A DNA stretch of 64,000 bases from a virus (IMGVR_UViG_3300008111_000027:61301-125300); one strand, 5' to 3'. Shown: positions 44,229 through 53,199, numbered from the stretch's first letter. A program made the numbers and translations. Notes: generated from the sequence alone by a model not told the origin.

Positions 44229-44260
44229 TTTGTTTATGTCGACTTTATTGTTCATATTTG
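44229..44260 (+). promoter_or_regulatory. Host-type promoter
   Basis: TTTG (44229-44232), 20-nt spacer, CATATTTG (44253-44260; one mismatch to TAnnTTTG), 25 nt before the ATG at 44286. Confidence 0.5.
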
Positions 44261-44285
44261 TGATGAACCAATAATTAAATCGACA

Positions 44286-44630
44286 ATGTCAACAAAACTA
44301 CCTAAAAAACCAAATGACACCGTAATCAAGAAGTTAATACTAAAACAAGACTATAAAAGTTTTGGTGATTTTTACAACGTCAATAAAGAACTTATTTATC
44401 GCACCTTAGCGAATCTATTTAAAAGTCTCAAAAGAAAAGATAAAAACAATGTAACTTTAGTCTTGGGCGCTAAGATAAATGGTTTACAGTGGGAGACCGA
44501 ATTAAAATTTAAGAGACAAGAATCAATAGTATTAGTTAGAGATATCTTACCTTTCTTTGAAACCAATGAAGATTATGAAACATGTGGTGAGATTACCGAC
44601 ACTTACAATAAAATAATTCAAATTCAATAA
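44286..44630 (+). CDS. Small uncharacterised basic protein
   Basis: The product has 114 residues, Lys-rich; helical N-terminal half (FGDFYNVNKELIYRTLANLFKSLKRK) and a beta C-terminal half (NVTLVLGAKINGLQWETELKFKRQESIVLV). Not recognised. It has its own host-type promoter, so it is likely an early gene. Its end overlaps the convergent secreted-protein gene by 7 bp. Confidence 0.55.
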   Translation: MSTKLPKKPNDTVIKKLILKQDYKSFGDFYNVNKELIYRTLANLFKSLKRKDKNNVTLVLGAKINGLQWETELKFKRQESIVLVRDILPFFETNEDYETCGEITDTYNKIIQIQ

Positions 44631-46909
44631 GACGAAGAAGATAAGTTAGCATCTCCTTTTACAATATACTTGATGTTAAAAGTAACTGATGTATTTGTAA
44701 AATTTATTGAGAAATTATTTGATGGAGTGACTGTATTGAAGTTTGATATTGTTAACGAATTAAAATCATTCGCGGTGTACCAATAAACCTCATCAAATGT
44801 TATCATACTTGTTAAATTAGCACCTAATAAGTACGCATCCGATATTGTTACCTTACCATCTTTATTAATATCGCCAGCTTTCATTTTCGGGCCATTATTC
44901 AATACTACACCGGGTTGTAATAAACTCGGTGTATTTTCGTTTTGTGACTCATTAAAAACATTATCAAAATCTGCGGACGTTAATGATGATGAAAACGAAG
45001 GAACTATTTTATAAGTTGAGTTATATTTTGTTGGGTTTAAAGTGTAAGTACCTGTTGTACCAACCGTGACAGTTTGTAACAGTGTCTCAACACCATTTTC
45101 AACCAAATATAATTTTACTTGTGGTCTTACCGATAAACCTGTAGGTATCGTAATTGTACCGATTATTGTTTCAGTTATAATCGTTACAGAACCTGATGAA
45201 CTATAAGCGAAACCACAAGTACCACTTTGTAATTGAGCTCTGAACAATGTTTTGACGGTTATATTTGTGTATGAATAAGTTGTCGATGTGTTTACAATGT
45301 CAGTCCATGTTACACCATCATTTGTTGAACGTTGCCATTTAACAATTGTACCCGTGTAACTACTTAGTGTAAGTGTTCCTGAGTTTGTTGTAGAAGTATG
45401 TGTTGATGAAGATATAGAACCACCAACAGGAGGTGTTCCCGATGTAACTGTGATTATTTTAGAATCAGAAAAGACCGCACTACCACAATTTGGAGTTTGA
45501 ACTTCTACCCTATAATAATAAGTTCCGGCGCTACTAATTGTTTCGGTAAGACTTGTGGTTGTATTTGATATATCGGTCCATGTTGTTCCATTAGTTGAGC
45601 GTTGCCATTTATTTACATTACCTTGTTGACCAGATAATGTTAATTCGGATTGCCCTCCCGCACATATACTATTATTTACCGCAAATACTGAACCTGATTT
45701 TGTTGGTTTTACAGACAGATAAACACTTGATGTTACTAAACCTGTACAACTCACAGGACTTGTTGAATTTATTACCGCTCTGTAGTATGTGGTTTTAGTT
45801 AAGTTGGTTACTGTTATACTTGAAGATGTACTCGATATTGTGGTTGCTGCGGTAAAAAAGTTATCAAAAGAAGATTCCCATCTAACAATACTACCTGTAT
45901 ACCCATTTAACGTTAAAGTTGTGCTGTTACTACCCGAACAAACATTTATGTTACCACCACTTATGTAACCACTTGAAGCGTTACTGATTTCAACATTCCT
46001 TGTTAATATTGTGATACTTGATGTTTGGTCGTTTGGCATGTCTCCATATTCACAAATATAACCGGGTAAGTTAGTGTTAGGTAAATCATTCCATTGTCCA
46101 CTGTTCGCGGAATAAAATTGTGCATAATGTTCACCACCCGCATTATTTGGTTCACCACCAGCCCATTTTGAGTATTGACCCGTTACCGCGGTACTACCGT
46201 TAGAAAACTGTGTCCCCTTCTCAGGACCTGACACCCAATGCCATTTTTGTTCTACCGCCGCTTGTGAAGTATAAACGGTAGAACCCTTAGCGGTATTAAC
46301 CTGACTCATCTCATCCGACGCCCCAAACCAACCATCTGATGACATTAATTTCCAAATAAAATTATTTTCAGCTTCAGAAGACATGGTCGCTAAATAACCG
46401 GCTCTACCAAAATAAGACCTTAACTCAGAATTAGTTTTTGCGGTTGTCCATGAACCTGATGATGAAACATATTCATAAAAATGTTCAGTTAATGGGTTGT
46501 AAAAAACTAAACCAGCAACAAATGTGACTCTCCTTTGTAGTGGGTAACAAGTTGATGTTGTTGATTTAAATTCAACACCTCTCAATACTGTTTGCCAATC
46601 ACTTGCACTTGCTGTGCCCGAAAATACTAATATACCTGTGGTAGTATTAAAAGAAGCACTCACACCTGTTGGTAAAGTTGATGTTGACCTCAATTGGTCG
46701 CCACTTGTGTACGTTTGAGATATTTGAACTCTAAATCCATTTATTGTCCCATTTGCTGTAATTGTTAAATTAGGGTCAACCTTGGTCCATGTATTGTAAG
46801 TAGATGATACCACACCCGTACTACTTGTACCCAATGACATTGTTGTTGCTTGTGAAAAAGCTAAGACAGGTAACAACAAAAACAATATAAAAAATAGTAC
46901 ATTTCTCAT
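44624..46909 (-). CDS. Secreted multidomain protein with C-type-lectin-like and dockerin-like modules
   Basis: The product has 761 residues. The signal peptide is MRNVLFFILFLLLPVLAFSQ with cleavage after FSQ, as in Bacteroidota exports. Residues about 105-290 (VFYNPLTEHFYEYVSS...ATMSSEAENNFIW...WHWVSGPEKG...NNAGGEHYAQFY...LPGYICEYG) follow a C-type lectin-like fold. Three Ig-like repeats follow (each with tITVTNLT/RAVINST-type strands). Near residues 690-710 GDINKDGKVTISDAYLLG is dockerin-like. There is no T9SS tail at the end. It is last in a leftward envelope cassette. Confidence 0.8.
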   Translation of the reverse strand: MRNVLFFILFLLLPVLAFSQATTMSLGTSSTGVVSSTYNTWTKVDPNLTITANGTINGFRVQISQTYTSGDQLRSTSTLPTGVSASFNTTTGILVFSGTASASDWQTVLRGVEFKSTTSTCYPLQRRVTFVAGLVFYNPLTEHFYEYVSSSGSWTTAKTNSELRSYFGRAGYLATMSSEAENNFIWKLMSSDGWFGASDEMSQVNTAKGSTVYTSQAAVEQKWHWVSGPEKGTQFSNGSTAVTGQYSKWAGGEPNNAGGEHYAQFYSANSGQWNDLPNTNLPGYICEYGDMPNDQTSSITILTRNVEISNASSGYISGGNINVCSGSNSTTLTLNGYTGSIVRWESSFDNFFTAATTISSTSSSITVTNLTKTTYYRAVINSTSPVSCTGLVTSSVYLSVKPTKSGSVFAVNNSICAGGQSELTLSGQQGNVNKWQRSTNGTTWTDISNTTTSLTETISSAGTYYYRVEVQTPNCGSAVFSDSKIITVTSGTPPVGGSISSSTHTSTTNSGTLTLSSYTGTIVKWQRSTNDGVTWTDIVNTSTTYSYTNITVKTLFRAQLQSGTCGFAYSSSGSVTIITETIIGTITIPTGLSVRPQVKLYLVENGVETLLQTVTVGTTGTYTLNPTKYNSTYKIVPSFSSSLTSADFDNVFNESQNENTPSLLQPGVVLNNGPKMKAGDINKDGKVTISDAYLLGANLTSMITFDEVYWYTANDFNSLTISNFNTVTPSNNFSINFTNTSVTFNIKYIVKGDANLSSSSY

Positions 46910-48702
46910 AAATTTATCTTACTACCAATTAAAAAGAATGACAAAATCGGAAATTCCGGATTTGTACTCATATTTGCTTTATAGTTGACATTTAACTTAA
47001 ATCTTTTTGATATTTGATAATCAATACCCGTCCCAATAAACCCACTCACGTATCTATCACTTATTGATACTTTGTCTTTGGTTGAATAAACCAATGGTGT
47101 AGAAATAACATATAATTCAGGACTAACTATCATTTTTTTACTAACCTTAATTGGTCTTGTATAAAAAGCGGTAATTGATGGTGAATAATAACCACTTTTT
47201 TCTTCTGATATTATCGTGGCTGCACCACTTATATTAAAACCTGTTACACCGTATTTTCCACCATTTAAAATCCCACTATAACCAACAAAACCCAAGTAGT
47301 TTCCGTAAGTATATACACCCGTTAAATTTAAATTATGTATGAATTTTAATTTTTTTGATTTACTGTAATGTATTTTAGTGTATTTAGCCGAAACAGCAAA
47401 CTGTTTAAAGTTTAACCATACCATACCAGTAACACCATAACTTGATAAACCCGTCATTGACGATTTACTTGTACCTATATTAACAATAGGTGTAAATGTT
47501 CTATTCAAGTTTTGTGCTGAGGTAATATCAGAAGAAACTATTATAGGGTTTGACCTCGCACTACCACTACCCCCTGATTTACCTTTACCACCACTATTAG
47601 AACCTCCACCCGCATTATTATCATTGTGTGCATCATTATTCATTTGTGTTGTGGCACCAACTTCCTCACCCTTTTGATTATTTGTGTTGGTGTTATTAGT
47701 ATTACTTGAACCGCTTCCACCTGTTGTATTTGTACCACTAGTGGTACCACCATTAGAACCCCCACTATTACCATTTGTAGAACCACCTGTGGTATTACCA
47801 TTAGAACCGTTTGTATTAGAACCTCCACTATTTGAATTGTTGGTATTACTACCACCACTACCACTTGTGGTTGCCGAACCGTTTGTATTAGTTGTTGAAC
47901 CACCCGAAGTATTTGTAGATGTTCCATTGTTACCGGTTGTTGTGTTCGTATTATTAGACGAACTATTGTTAGTACCACCAGAACCACCACTATTGGTTGA
48001 ACCTGAATTGTTGTTAGTAGACGTGTTTGTTCCTACAGACGGTTGAGTCGTTGAATTTCCACCTTGAGTTGTGTTACCTGAACCTGATGTCCCTCCACCA
48101 TTCGTTGTATTCCCATTTCCTGATGTTGAACCACTTCCTCCATTTGAGTTATTAGTTCCTGAATTCGTTTGGGATTGTCCTCCAGTTTGAGTTGAAGTAG
48201 TACTCGTTGTATTTGATTGAGATGAATTATTTCCATTTGTTTGGGATGAATTATTATTTTTCTTTTTTTCAGAATTTTTATTGTCTTTTCCACCAGCATC
48301 ACTACTTGACGAACCACTTTCTAAACTTGTTGATTGTGATTGACTGCTTGACAAAATAGAACTAACAACTGACTGAATCGTACCTCCAATTATTTGTGCG
48401 GTTATCTGATTTTGAATTACCTGACCTTGTTGTTGTGAACAGGGATTGGTCTGTCTGTATTTTGTGTAAACCTGATTTACCCAATTTGAAAAATTACCAT
48501 TTGACAAATCATTAGCATCAAAGTAACCAACATTATCTAAAAAAATAATCATTGTTTTACCACCCTGTATTGGTACACTAAACATAGTTACCTCTTTTGT
48601 ACAAGGGTCGATAAAGGTATATGTTGATACCTGTGCTTTCGATATGTTACATACGAAAATAAGAAAAAAACTTAATATTAACGTTTTAAAATTCATAACC
48701 AT
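46906..48702 (-). CDS. Exported protein with N/S/T/G-rich region and C-terminal beta-barrel-like domain
   Basis: The product has 598 residues; MVMNFKTLILSFFLIFVCNISKAQ is a signal peptide (ATG at 48696 is an alternative start). Residues 25-120 are a small domain with DPCTKEVTMFSVPIQGG; 125-375 are an extreme Asn/Ser/Thr/Gly low-complexity tract; 395-598 have alternating aromatic strands (GYYSPSITAFYTRPIKV, FIGTGIDYQISKRFKLNVNYKANM) like an outer-membrane barrel. A barrel with a floppy exported segment is an inference. The 4-bp overlap with the gene downstream indicates coupling. Confidence 0.75.
   Translation of the reverse strand: MVMNFKTLILSFFLIFVCNISKAQVSTYTFIDPCTKEVTMFSVPIQGGKTMIIFLDNVGYFDANDLSNGNFSNWVNQVYTKYRQTNPCSQQQGQVIQNQITAQIIGGTIQSVVSSILSSSQSQSTSLESGSSSSDAGGKDNKNSEKKKNNNSSQTNGNNSSQSNTTSTTSTQTGGQSQTNSGTNNSNGGSGSTSGNGNTTNGGGTSGSGNTTQGGNSTTQPSVGTNTSTNNNSGSTNSGGSGGTNNSSSNNTNTTTGNNGTSTNTSGGSTTNTNGSATTSGSGGSNTNNSNSGGSNTNGSNGNTTGGSTNGNSGGSNGGTTSGTNTTGGSGSSNTNNTNTNNQKGEEVGATTQMNNDAHNDNNAGGGSNSGGKGKSGGSGSARSNPIIVSSDITSAQNLNRTFTPIVNIGTSKSSMTGLSSYGVTGMVWLNFKQFAVSAKYTKIHYSKSKKLKFIHNLNLTGVYTYGNYLGFVGYSGILNGGKYGVTGFNISGAATIISEEKSGYYSPSITAFYTRPIKVSKKMIVSPELYVISTPLVYSTKDKVSISDRYVSGFIGTGIDYQISKRFKLNVNYKANMSTNPEFPILSFFLIGSKINL
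47600..48290 (-). repeat. Low-complexity Asn/Ser/Thr/Gly-coding tract
   Basis: Imperfect short repeats rich in ACC, ATT and GTT trinucleotides code a polar linker of about 230 residues. The opposite strand keeps long open frames as a side effect. Confidence 0.7.
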
Positions 48703-48704
48703 AT

Positions 48705-48731
48705 TAAAAAGGGGGTTTAACCCCCCTTTTA
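48705..48731 (-). terminator. Intrinsic terminator after the CsgG-like gene
   Basis: AAAGGGGG...CCCCCTTT inverted repeat with a TTTAA loop, T-run on the minus strand, lying between the CsgG-like gene end (48754) and the start of the barrel-like gene (48702). Confidence 0.8.
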
Positions 48732-48753
48732 TTAACTTTTAAACATTATGAAG

Positions 48754-49512
48754 TTATTTTGGGAATACACCCTTTTTTATCATTCTTAATAGAATTCTTG
48801 AACAAGCAATATCTAATGCTTTTTTTGTACTAATACCTATTGTTGATTGATTAAACTTCACTTCACTTAAATTATCATCATTCAAAAGACTGAGTTCTCT
48901 TACTGTTACCGCTTCACCTAAACCACTTGCGGCGATTATTTGACCGGTTTCTGCGTCTGTAAATCTAACCTGTAAACCTAATCTAGTTACAACGGTATTT
49001 TTAACACCATTACTAAGATTTACGGTTTCATCCTCACTCACTGAAAATTCATAAACTTCAATTGTCACAAAATAATGTGCCAATCTTATCTTACCTCTAC
49101 CATTTAATGTGTCATAACTAATACCGGCTTGAGATGCTTGGTATTGTTTCACCATACGATTTTTGATTTCAGTTTTGTCTTCGGTAAATGTGAATCTATT
49201 TAAATTCTCCAAATATTCAAGTGTAATATTGGCAACACCCAAACCAACTTTTTTTTCTTTTAGTTCGGGATATTGTTCATACACCTCATCACTAATACCA
49301 ATTTTCAAAATTTGTATTGGGATTTGAGGGCCATCATAATCCATAAGAGAATCTATAGACACATTTGTTTCAAAAGACGCTTTATATTGTTCTGTTTGTG
49401 TCTTACCCACAACTTGAGCACTTACCGTATTAGCAAATAGTAACATCGCCAAAAACCATAGTATTACTAAAACAATTGGAGATAAAATTTTCTTAAATAA
49501 GAAATTTTTCAT
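48754..49512 (-). CDS. CsgG-family-like exported protein
   Basis: The product has 252 residues from the ATG at 49512 (MKNFLFKK); an upstream in-frame start (49539) would overlap the previous gene. A signal peptide ends ANTVSAQ. Segments VGLGVANITLEYL, YFVTIEVYEFSVSEDE and VTRLGLQVRFTDAETGQIIAASGLGEAVTVRE, with KALDIACSRILLRMI at the end, follow CsgG/HfaB secretion-channel proteins (RitG-type and lipid-side strands). CsgG forms the curli export channel, normally as a lipoprotein; a Cys at the cleavage site is not seen here. Confidence 0.6.
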   Translation of the reverse strand: MKNFLFKKILSPIVLVILWFLAMLLFANTVSAQVVGKTQTEQYKASFETNVSIDSLMDYDGPQIPIQILKIGISDEVYEQYPELKEKKVGLGVANITLEYLENLNRFTFTEDKTEIKNRMVKQYQASQAGISYDTLNGRGKIRLAHYFVTIEVYEFSVSEDETVNLSNGVKNTVVTRLGLQVRFTDAETGQIIAASGLGEAVTVRELSLLNDDNLSEVKFNQSTIGISTKKALDIACSRILLRMIKKGVFPK

Positions 49513-49513
49513 A

Positions 49514-50062
49514 TTACTCAGGGTCTTTAATCTTACCACATTTCAAACATTCTAAATCACCGTCATTATCTTGGTCGCCCCAAACGTGCTCACATTGACG
49601 ATGTTCAAAATATTCATCTATGATACCATCATTATCAAAATCTAAACCATCCATTACACCATCACCATCTTCGTCTATTTCCACACCAACTTGGGGGGTG
49701 ACTTGAGGAGTGACTTGAGGGGTAGATTCATCTAAACTTTGATTGATTGGTGTTTTCATATCGGCGGTGTTTGACAAAGATGTACCATCTTCCTCATCCA
49801 TTTTTTGTACTAACATTTTATCTTTATCGGTATCACTGAACCAATAGTCAATGATTTTACCATAAGAACCAATGAAAGCACCAAGAAGTAAAAGAAGAAG
49901 TTCTTTCCATTCTCCACCTATTTCATTTTTACCAATTATGGCGGCAAATATTCCAGCCATAATAAACATAAATCCACCTAAAACAATCGCGGTAATAAAC
50001 CACCTTCTTTTCATCATTGAATTAAGAAGGTCTTTAAATCCGGTTGGTTGATTATTTACCAT
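49514..50062 (-). CDS. Membrane protein with Ca-binding-like loops and zinc-ribbon tail
   Basis: The product has 182 residues. Two transmembrane segments lie near residues 18-42 and 52-72, followed by linker TPQVTPQVTPQVG. DEDGDGVMDGLDFDNDGIIDE (read in two parts) is a thrombospondin-3/EF-hand-like acidic repeat, and the C-terminus CEHVW...LECLKCG could hold zinc. The spacing TAATATG couples it to the CsgG-like gene. Topology suggests an inner-membrane anchor with a soluble tail; function unknown. Confidence 0.6.
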   Translation of the reverse strand: MVNNQPTGFKDLLNSMMKRRWFITAIVLGGFMFIMAGIFAAIIGKNEIGGEWKELLLLLLGAFIGSYGKIIDYWFSDTDKDKMLVQKMDEEDGTSLSNTADMKTPINQSLDESTPQVTPQVTPQVGVEIDEDGDGVMDGLDFDNDGIIDEYFEHRQCEHVWGDQDNDGDLECLKCGKIKDPE

Positions 50063-50394
50063 TGTGGTTCTTTTTCTTTAAATTCATCACCTTCTTTTTT
50101 AGGTTTAGAAGGTTCTGATTTGGATGGTTTTTCAACCACTCTTTCTTTTATAATTGTAGTATTTCCCCCACCACTTGATGATGTGTTCTTAGAAGAATTA
50201 TCTACATTTAAATTAATAACAGGTGCCGATTGTTGAGTTGGTGTGGGTTCATTTTTTTCTTCACCACCACCCATAAGAGTAGTAGTAAACCATGTACCAC
50301 CAGCTAAAATTGCGGTTGAAATAGTTCCGATTAATGTTTTCTTAAGGCCTGACCATGTTCCGTCAGATTCTGGTACGTTTGTTTCGTCGCTCAT
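50056..50394 (-). CDS. Single-span membrane protein with charged tail
   Basis: The product has 112 residues. A short acidic N-terminus, one hydrophobic segment (LIGTISTAILAGGTWFTTTLMGG, residues 16-38) and a polar Ser/Pro/Lys/Glu tail. The size and layout would suit a holin, antiholin or spanin-type subunit, but no family is recognised. The 7-bp overlap with the next membrane gene implies coupled synthesis. Confidence 0.5.
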   Translation of the reverse strand: MSDETNVPESDGTWSGLKKTLIGTISTAILAGGTWFTTTLMGGGEEKNEPTPTQQSAPVINLNVDNSSKNTSSSGGGNTTIIKERVVEKPSKSEPSKPKKEGDEFKEKEPQW

Positions 50395-50398
50395 AGTT

Positions 50399-52315
50399 TT
50401 AAACTTTTATAAATTGTCTTGTTAATTGTTTATTATAATTATTCAAAATCAGATAATAATTACCTGATGATGCAGAACTCATATCAATTTGTTTGTAGGC
50501 AGTTGTTTCCATATAGTTAGTGGTAACAGAACCAACTTGTTTAATTAGTTGACCTCTATTATCATAGATGGAAACATTCATTGACATGTTTGGGTTGGGA
50601 AATTTTACTTCTAATTCAAACCAACCACCAGTTGGGTTTGGACGAATTGATGCTGTAATTTCATCAATGTCTTGATTCATAGGTGGTGCCATTTTGTACA
50701 TAATAACAGCAACACTACTAACTAAGTCAATATTCAAGTGGTCACCTCTTTCATCGGATGCGTCCATTAATTGTCTAACGTAAATATTACTCACAATATC
50801 ATTATTTCCAATAGGTGAAAATTTTAATTTAAATGGTGTTGCTTGACCAATTAAACCATCTTTAAATTGGTTATTCATACCACCAAATCTAATTGTACCA
50901 GCAGTTGCGTCATGTGTAACGTACTGTAACCATGGACCTCCGTTAAAATTAGATATGATTTCTTCAAATTTAACCTTGTTTTTATCATATTTCATTTCAA
51001 ACTGTAGACCATAATTATTATCACCATTAGTGTTTACATTAAATGGTACGTATATTGGTTGATTACCTGATGATGCGGTATTAGGTATCTCAACATCTAA
51101 TTTACCTTTAAACACCGCCTTAGCTACTAATACACCTGATGAGTTCCATACTCTCGATGAGTAAGTTCTGTCAACATCACCTTGAATAAAGTACTTAATG
51201 TTTACTGTCTTATTAGTTAATCCAACACTATCAGTAATAAAATTGGTGGCGGTTAAATGATTTGGCCAATCATTCCATTGTGTTGAACCTAACACTAATG
51301 AATCATAAACATCAGCGTGGAATGTTCTAATCATGGTTGTGGTGTCAATTTTTTTCATACCACTAACGTTTGCATAAATCAAGTATGGGTCACCACCATC
51401 TAACTTTCCGTTTTGGTTCATATCACCTATTAGATAAGCCAAGCCATTTTTCAAATATTGTTGACCAAATCCTTGGTTTACATCAGTTACTGTATATTCA
51501 TCATATGTTTTTACCGCGTCTGATATTGTCACTGCGTAATCTCTGAAAACTTCCATACTATCCGCGGGGAATCTTACAAGTAATTTATACTTAGTATTTT
51601 TATCTACGTTGTTAAGTGAGTAGAAACCCGCAGTGTCACAAAGTGCTGATGATACAAATGTACCTGTGTTGTATTTTGTACATATAACTGTTGGTCTTCT
51701 ACCATTTAGTTTCATTGTTGGCGGTAATTCAACAACACCACTGATAACCAAGTTACCCAAAAGTTCAAGATGCATGTCTTGAACATCTAAGATTGCAATG
51801 TTATCACCTATTGTAGTACCGTCATATTTGAACATTCGAGCCCAGTTTATTTCAACACTGTCCGCGTCGAAGTTCGATTCAACATCGTTGATGATAAATT
51901 TGTTGTGAATCAAAAAGGTGTCTTGGGTGATTTGAGAACCACTTGACAAAACCAAAAAGTTTCTTGCCACAGTGTAATTTGTATCCGTTGAATATGAGTA
52001 CAAACCAGTTCCCGAACTGTAGCTTGAGTATTTGTAGTTGTTAAAGAACTTAATCGAAAGTGCTGGTGTCATAGTACTCACAGTTGGGTCGACAGTTGTT
52101 GATACGTGAGTGAAAAGTTGTTTTCTATATTGAAAATCAACTTGGAAAGTTCTAACATCAACAGAAGATGCTGGTGTGTATTTAAACACAACATCAAGGG
52201 TGTCACCCCTTTTGATTGTTTTATACGCAACAGGATTACCAATCTGTGGCGTAGTTTGAGAAAACGCGGTCGTCGTAAAAATTAACGCGGTTAGGATAAA
52301 TAATAATTTTTTCAT
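50399..52315 (-). CDS. Secreted protein with T9SS type A sorting domain and cohesin/dockerin-like modules
   Basis: The product has 638 residues. The signal peptide MKKLLFILTALIFTTTAFSQ is followed by a cohesin-like beta domain (about 25-180), a carboxypeptidase-regulatory-like segment, a dockerin-like motif GDMNQNGKLDGGDPYLIYAN (near 290-310), a second cohesin-like domain (about 410-545) and a C-terminal sorting domain: RPNPTGGWFELEV, VSIYDNRGQLIKQ, GNYYLILNN, QFIKV. Type IX sorting tails direct export through the Bacteroidota gliding/secretion machine. Finding one in a phage is unusual and ties the phage to a T9SS-bearing host. Confidence 0.8.
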   Translation of the reverse strand: MKKLLFILTALIFTTTAFSQTTPQIGNPVAYKTIKRGDTLDVVFKYTPASSVDVRTFQVDFQYRKQLFTHVSTTVDPTVSTMTPALSIKFFNNYKYSSYSSGTGLYSYSTDTNYTVARNFLVLSSGSQITQDTFLIHNKFIINDVESNFDADSVEINWARMFKYDGTTIGDNIAILDVQDMHLELLGNLVISGVVELPPTMKLNGRRPTVICTKYNTGTFVSSALCDTAGFYSLNNVDKNTKYKLLVRFPADSMEVFRDYAVTISDAVKTYDEYTVTDVNQGFGQQYLKNGLAYLIGDMNQNGKLDGGDPYLIYANVSGMKKIDTTTMIRTFHADVYDSLVLGSTQWNDWPNHLTATNFITDSVGLTNKTVNIKYFIQGDVDRTYSSRVWNSSGVLVAKAVFKGKLDVEIPNTASSGNQPIYVPFNVNTNGDNNYGLQFEMKYDKNKVKFEEIISNFNGGPWLQYVTHDATAGTIRFGGMNNQFKDGLIGQATPFKLKFSPIGNNDIVSNIYVRQLMDASDERGDHLNIDLVSSVAVIMYKMAPPMNQDIDEITASIRPNPTGGWFELEVKFPNPNMSMNVSIYDNRGQLIKQVGSVTTNYMETTAYKQIDMSSASSGNYYLILNNYNKQLTRQFIKV

Positions 52316-52809
52316 AGTATTAGTTTGTTTATTAGGTTTTGAGTTGTTTTCTTTAATGCCGAACTAGCAGATTGTTGATTGAATTTACCACCCTCATCAA
52401 TCATTATGGTTGAGGTTGAAATTTCGGTTGATTTACCTTCCGAAAATTCCTGTTTAATTTTTTTATCACCTTTGTACAATACACCTTTCATTCTTATGAC
52501 GGTGGTTGTTTTGTCTTCGTGAAAAATACTAACCCCCGAGTTAGTCGTTACAATGTCAAAAAATATGAGTTCAACTTTAATTTTGTAGTCTGCTTTATTT
52601 TTATCTGTAATCAGAATTAAACTATCCTGTTCATTGATGATTTCTTCAATTATATTTTTAACACCGAAAGCCAAATTCTTATTTTCGGTGAACGGACCAA
52701 TTTTAATGTTATTGATTACCGTATCAACAACAATAGTTTGGGCATTCAGATTCGAAAATCCAAATGATATTAGAAATAATAATAATATGATGGGCAGTCT
52801 CTTCATCAC
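52312..52809 (-). CDS. Exported CsgG-associated-like protein
   Basis: The product has 165 residues with signal peptide MMKRLPIILLLFLISFGFSNLNAQ. The body (YKIKVELIFFDIVTTNSGVSIF, TTTVIRMKGVLYKGDKKIKQEFSEG, NQQSASSALKKTTQNLINKLIL) is a small alpha/beta protein whose closing helix and strand order resemble half of a CsgG-type domain; this is inference from pattern. Coupled by a 4-bp overlap to the T9SS-sorted protein that follows. Confidence 0.6.
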   Translation of the reverse strand: MMKRLPIILLLFLISFGFSNLNAQTIVVDTVINNIKIGPFTENKNLAFGVKNIIEEIINEQDSLILITDKNKADYKIKVELIFFDIVTTNSGVSIFHEDKTTTVIRMKGVLYKGDKKIKQEFSEGKSTEISTSTIMIDEGGKFNQQSASSALKKTTQNLINKLIL

Positions 52810-52821
52810 AAAAAAGAAAAA

Positions 52822-52841
52822 ATGGGGTTATCTAACCCCAT
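52822..52841 (-). terminator. Intrinsic terminator after the holin-like gene
   Basis: ATGGGGTTA/TAACCCCAT stem (9 bp, 2-nt gap) followed on the minus strand by TTTTTTCTTTTTT. It separates the holin-like gene from the rest of the cassette. Confidence 0.8.
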
Positions 52842-52846
52842 AATTT

Positions 52847-53101
52847 TTACTCAGAAACTTCGTCGTCTGATTTCTTTTTATGTGAGAACTTATCTAAAGT
52901 ATCTGCACCCATTCCAATAGCGGTAATGACCATCACCGCGTTTACCAATTCTTCTGATGGTTTAATGTCACCATGTGTAAAAGAATTTGCCATCATGGTT
53001 CCGCAAAGGAATAATGCACCTAAAAGGGCGATTACCGGTTTGATTGAAGTTGACCCTCTTTCATCTTTGAAAAGGTCAATAATCCATTTTTTGAAGTTCA
53101 T
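52847..53101 (-). CDS. Holin-like small membrane protein
   Basis: The product has 84 residues. The N-terminus MNFKKWIIDLFKDERGSTSIKP is amphipathic, followed by two hydrophobic segments (VIALLGALFLCGTMMA, 22-37; LVNAVMVITAIGMGAD, 52-67) and a Lys-rich charged tail. This is the layout of small phage holins. It has its own late-type element 36 nt upstream and its own terminator, consistent with timed late expression. Holin function is inferred. Confidence 0.6.
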   Translation of the reverse strand: MNFKKWIIDLFKDERGSTSIKPVIALLGALFLCGTMMANSFTHGDIKPSEELVNAVMVITAIGMGADTLDKFSHKKKSDDEVSE

Positions 53102-53137
53102 AGTTGTAATTTAGTTTAGTTTATTTATTTGGTTTAC

Positions 53138-53145
53138 TATAAATA
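53138..53145 (-). promoter_or_regulatory. Late-type promoter element TATTTATA
   Basis: Minus-strand copy 36 nt before the holin-like ATG at 53101. Confidence 0.55.
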
Positions 53146-53199
53146 CCTCGGCAATCGAGATTGTTATATATATTTTTTTAAAAAAATTTCAAACTTTTC

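Noticed and set aside
47640-48317. Several open frames on both strands opposite or out of frame with the Asn/Ser/Thr-rich gene
   Set aside because: By-products of the low-complexity trinucleotide repeats; the signal-peptide-bearing frame explains the region.
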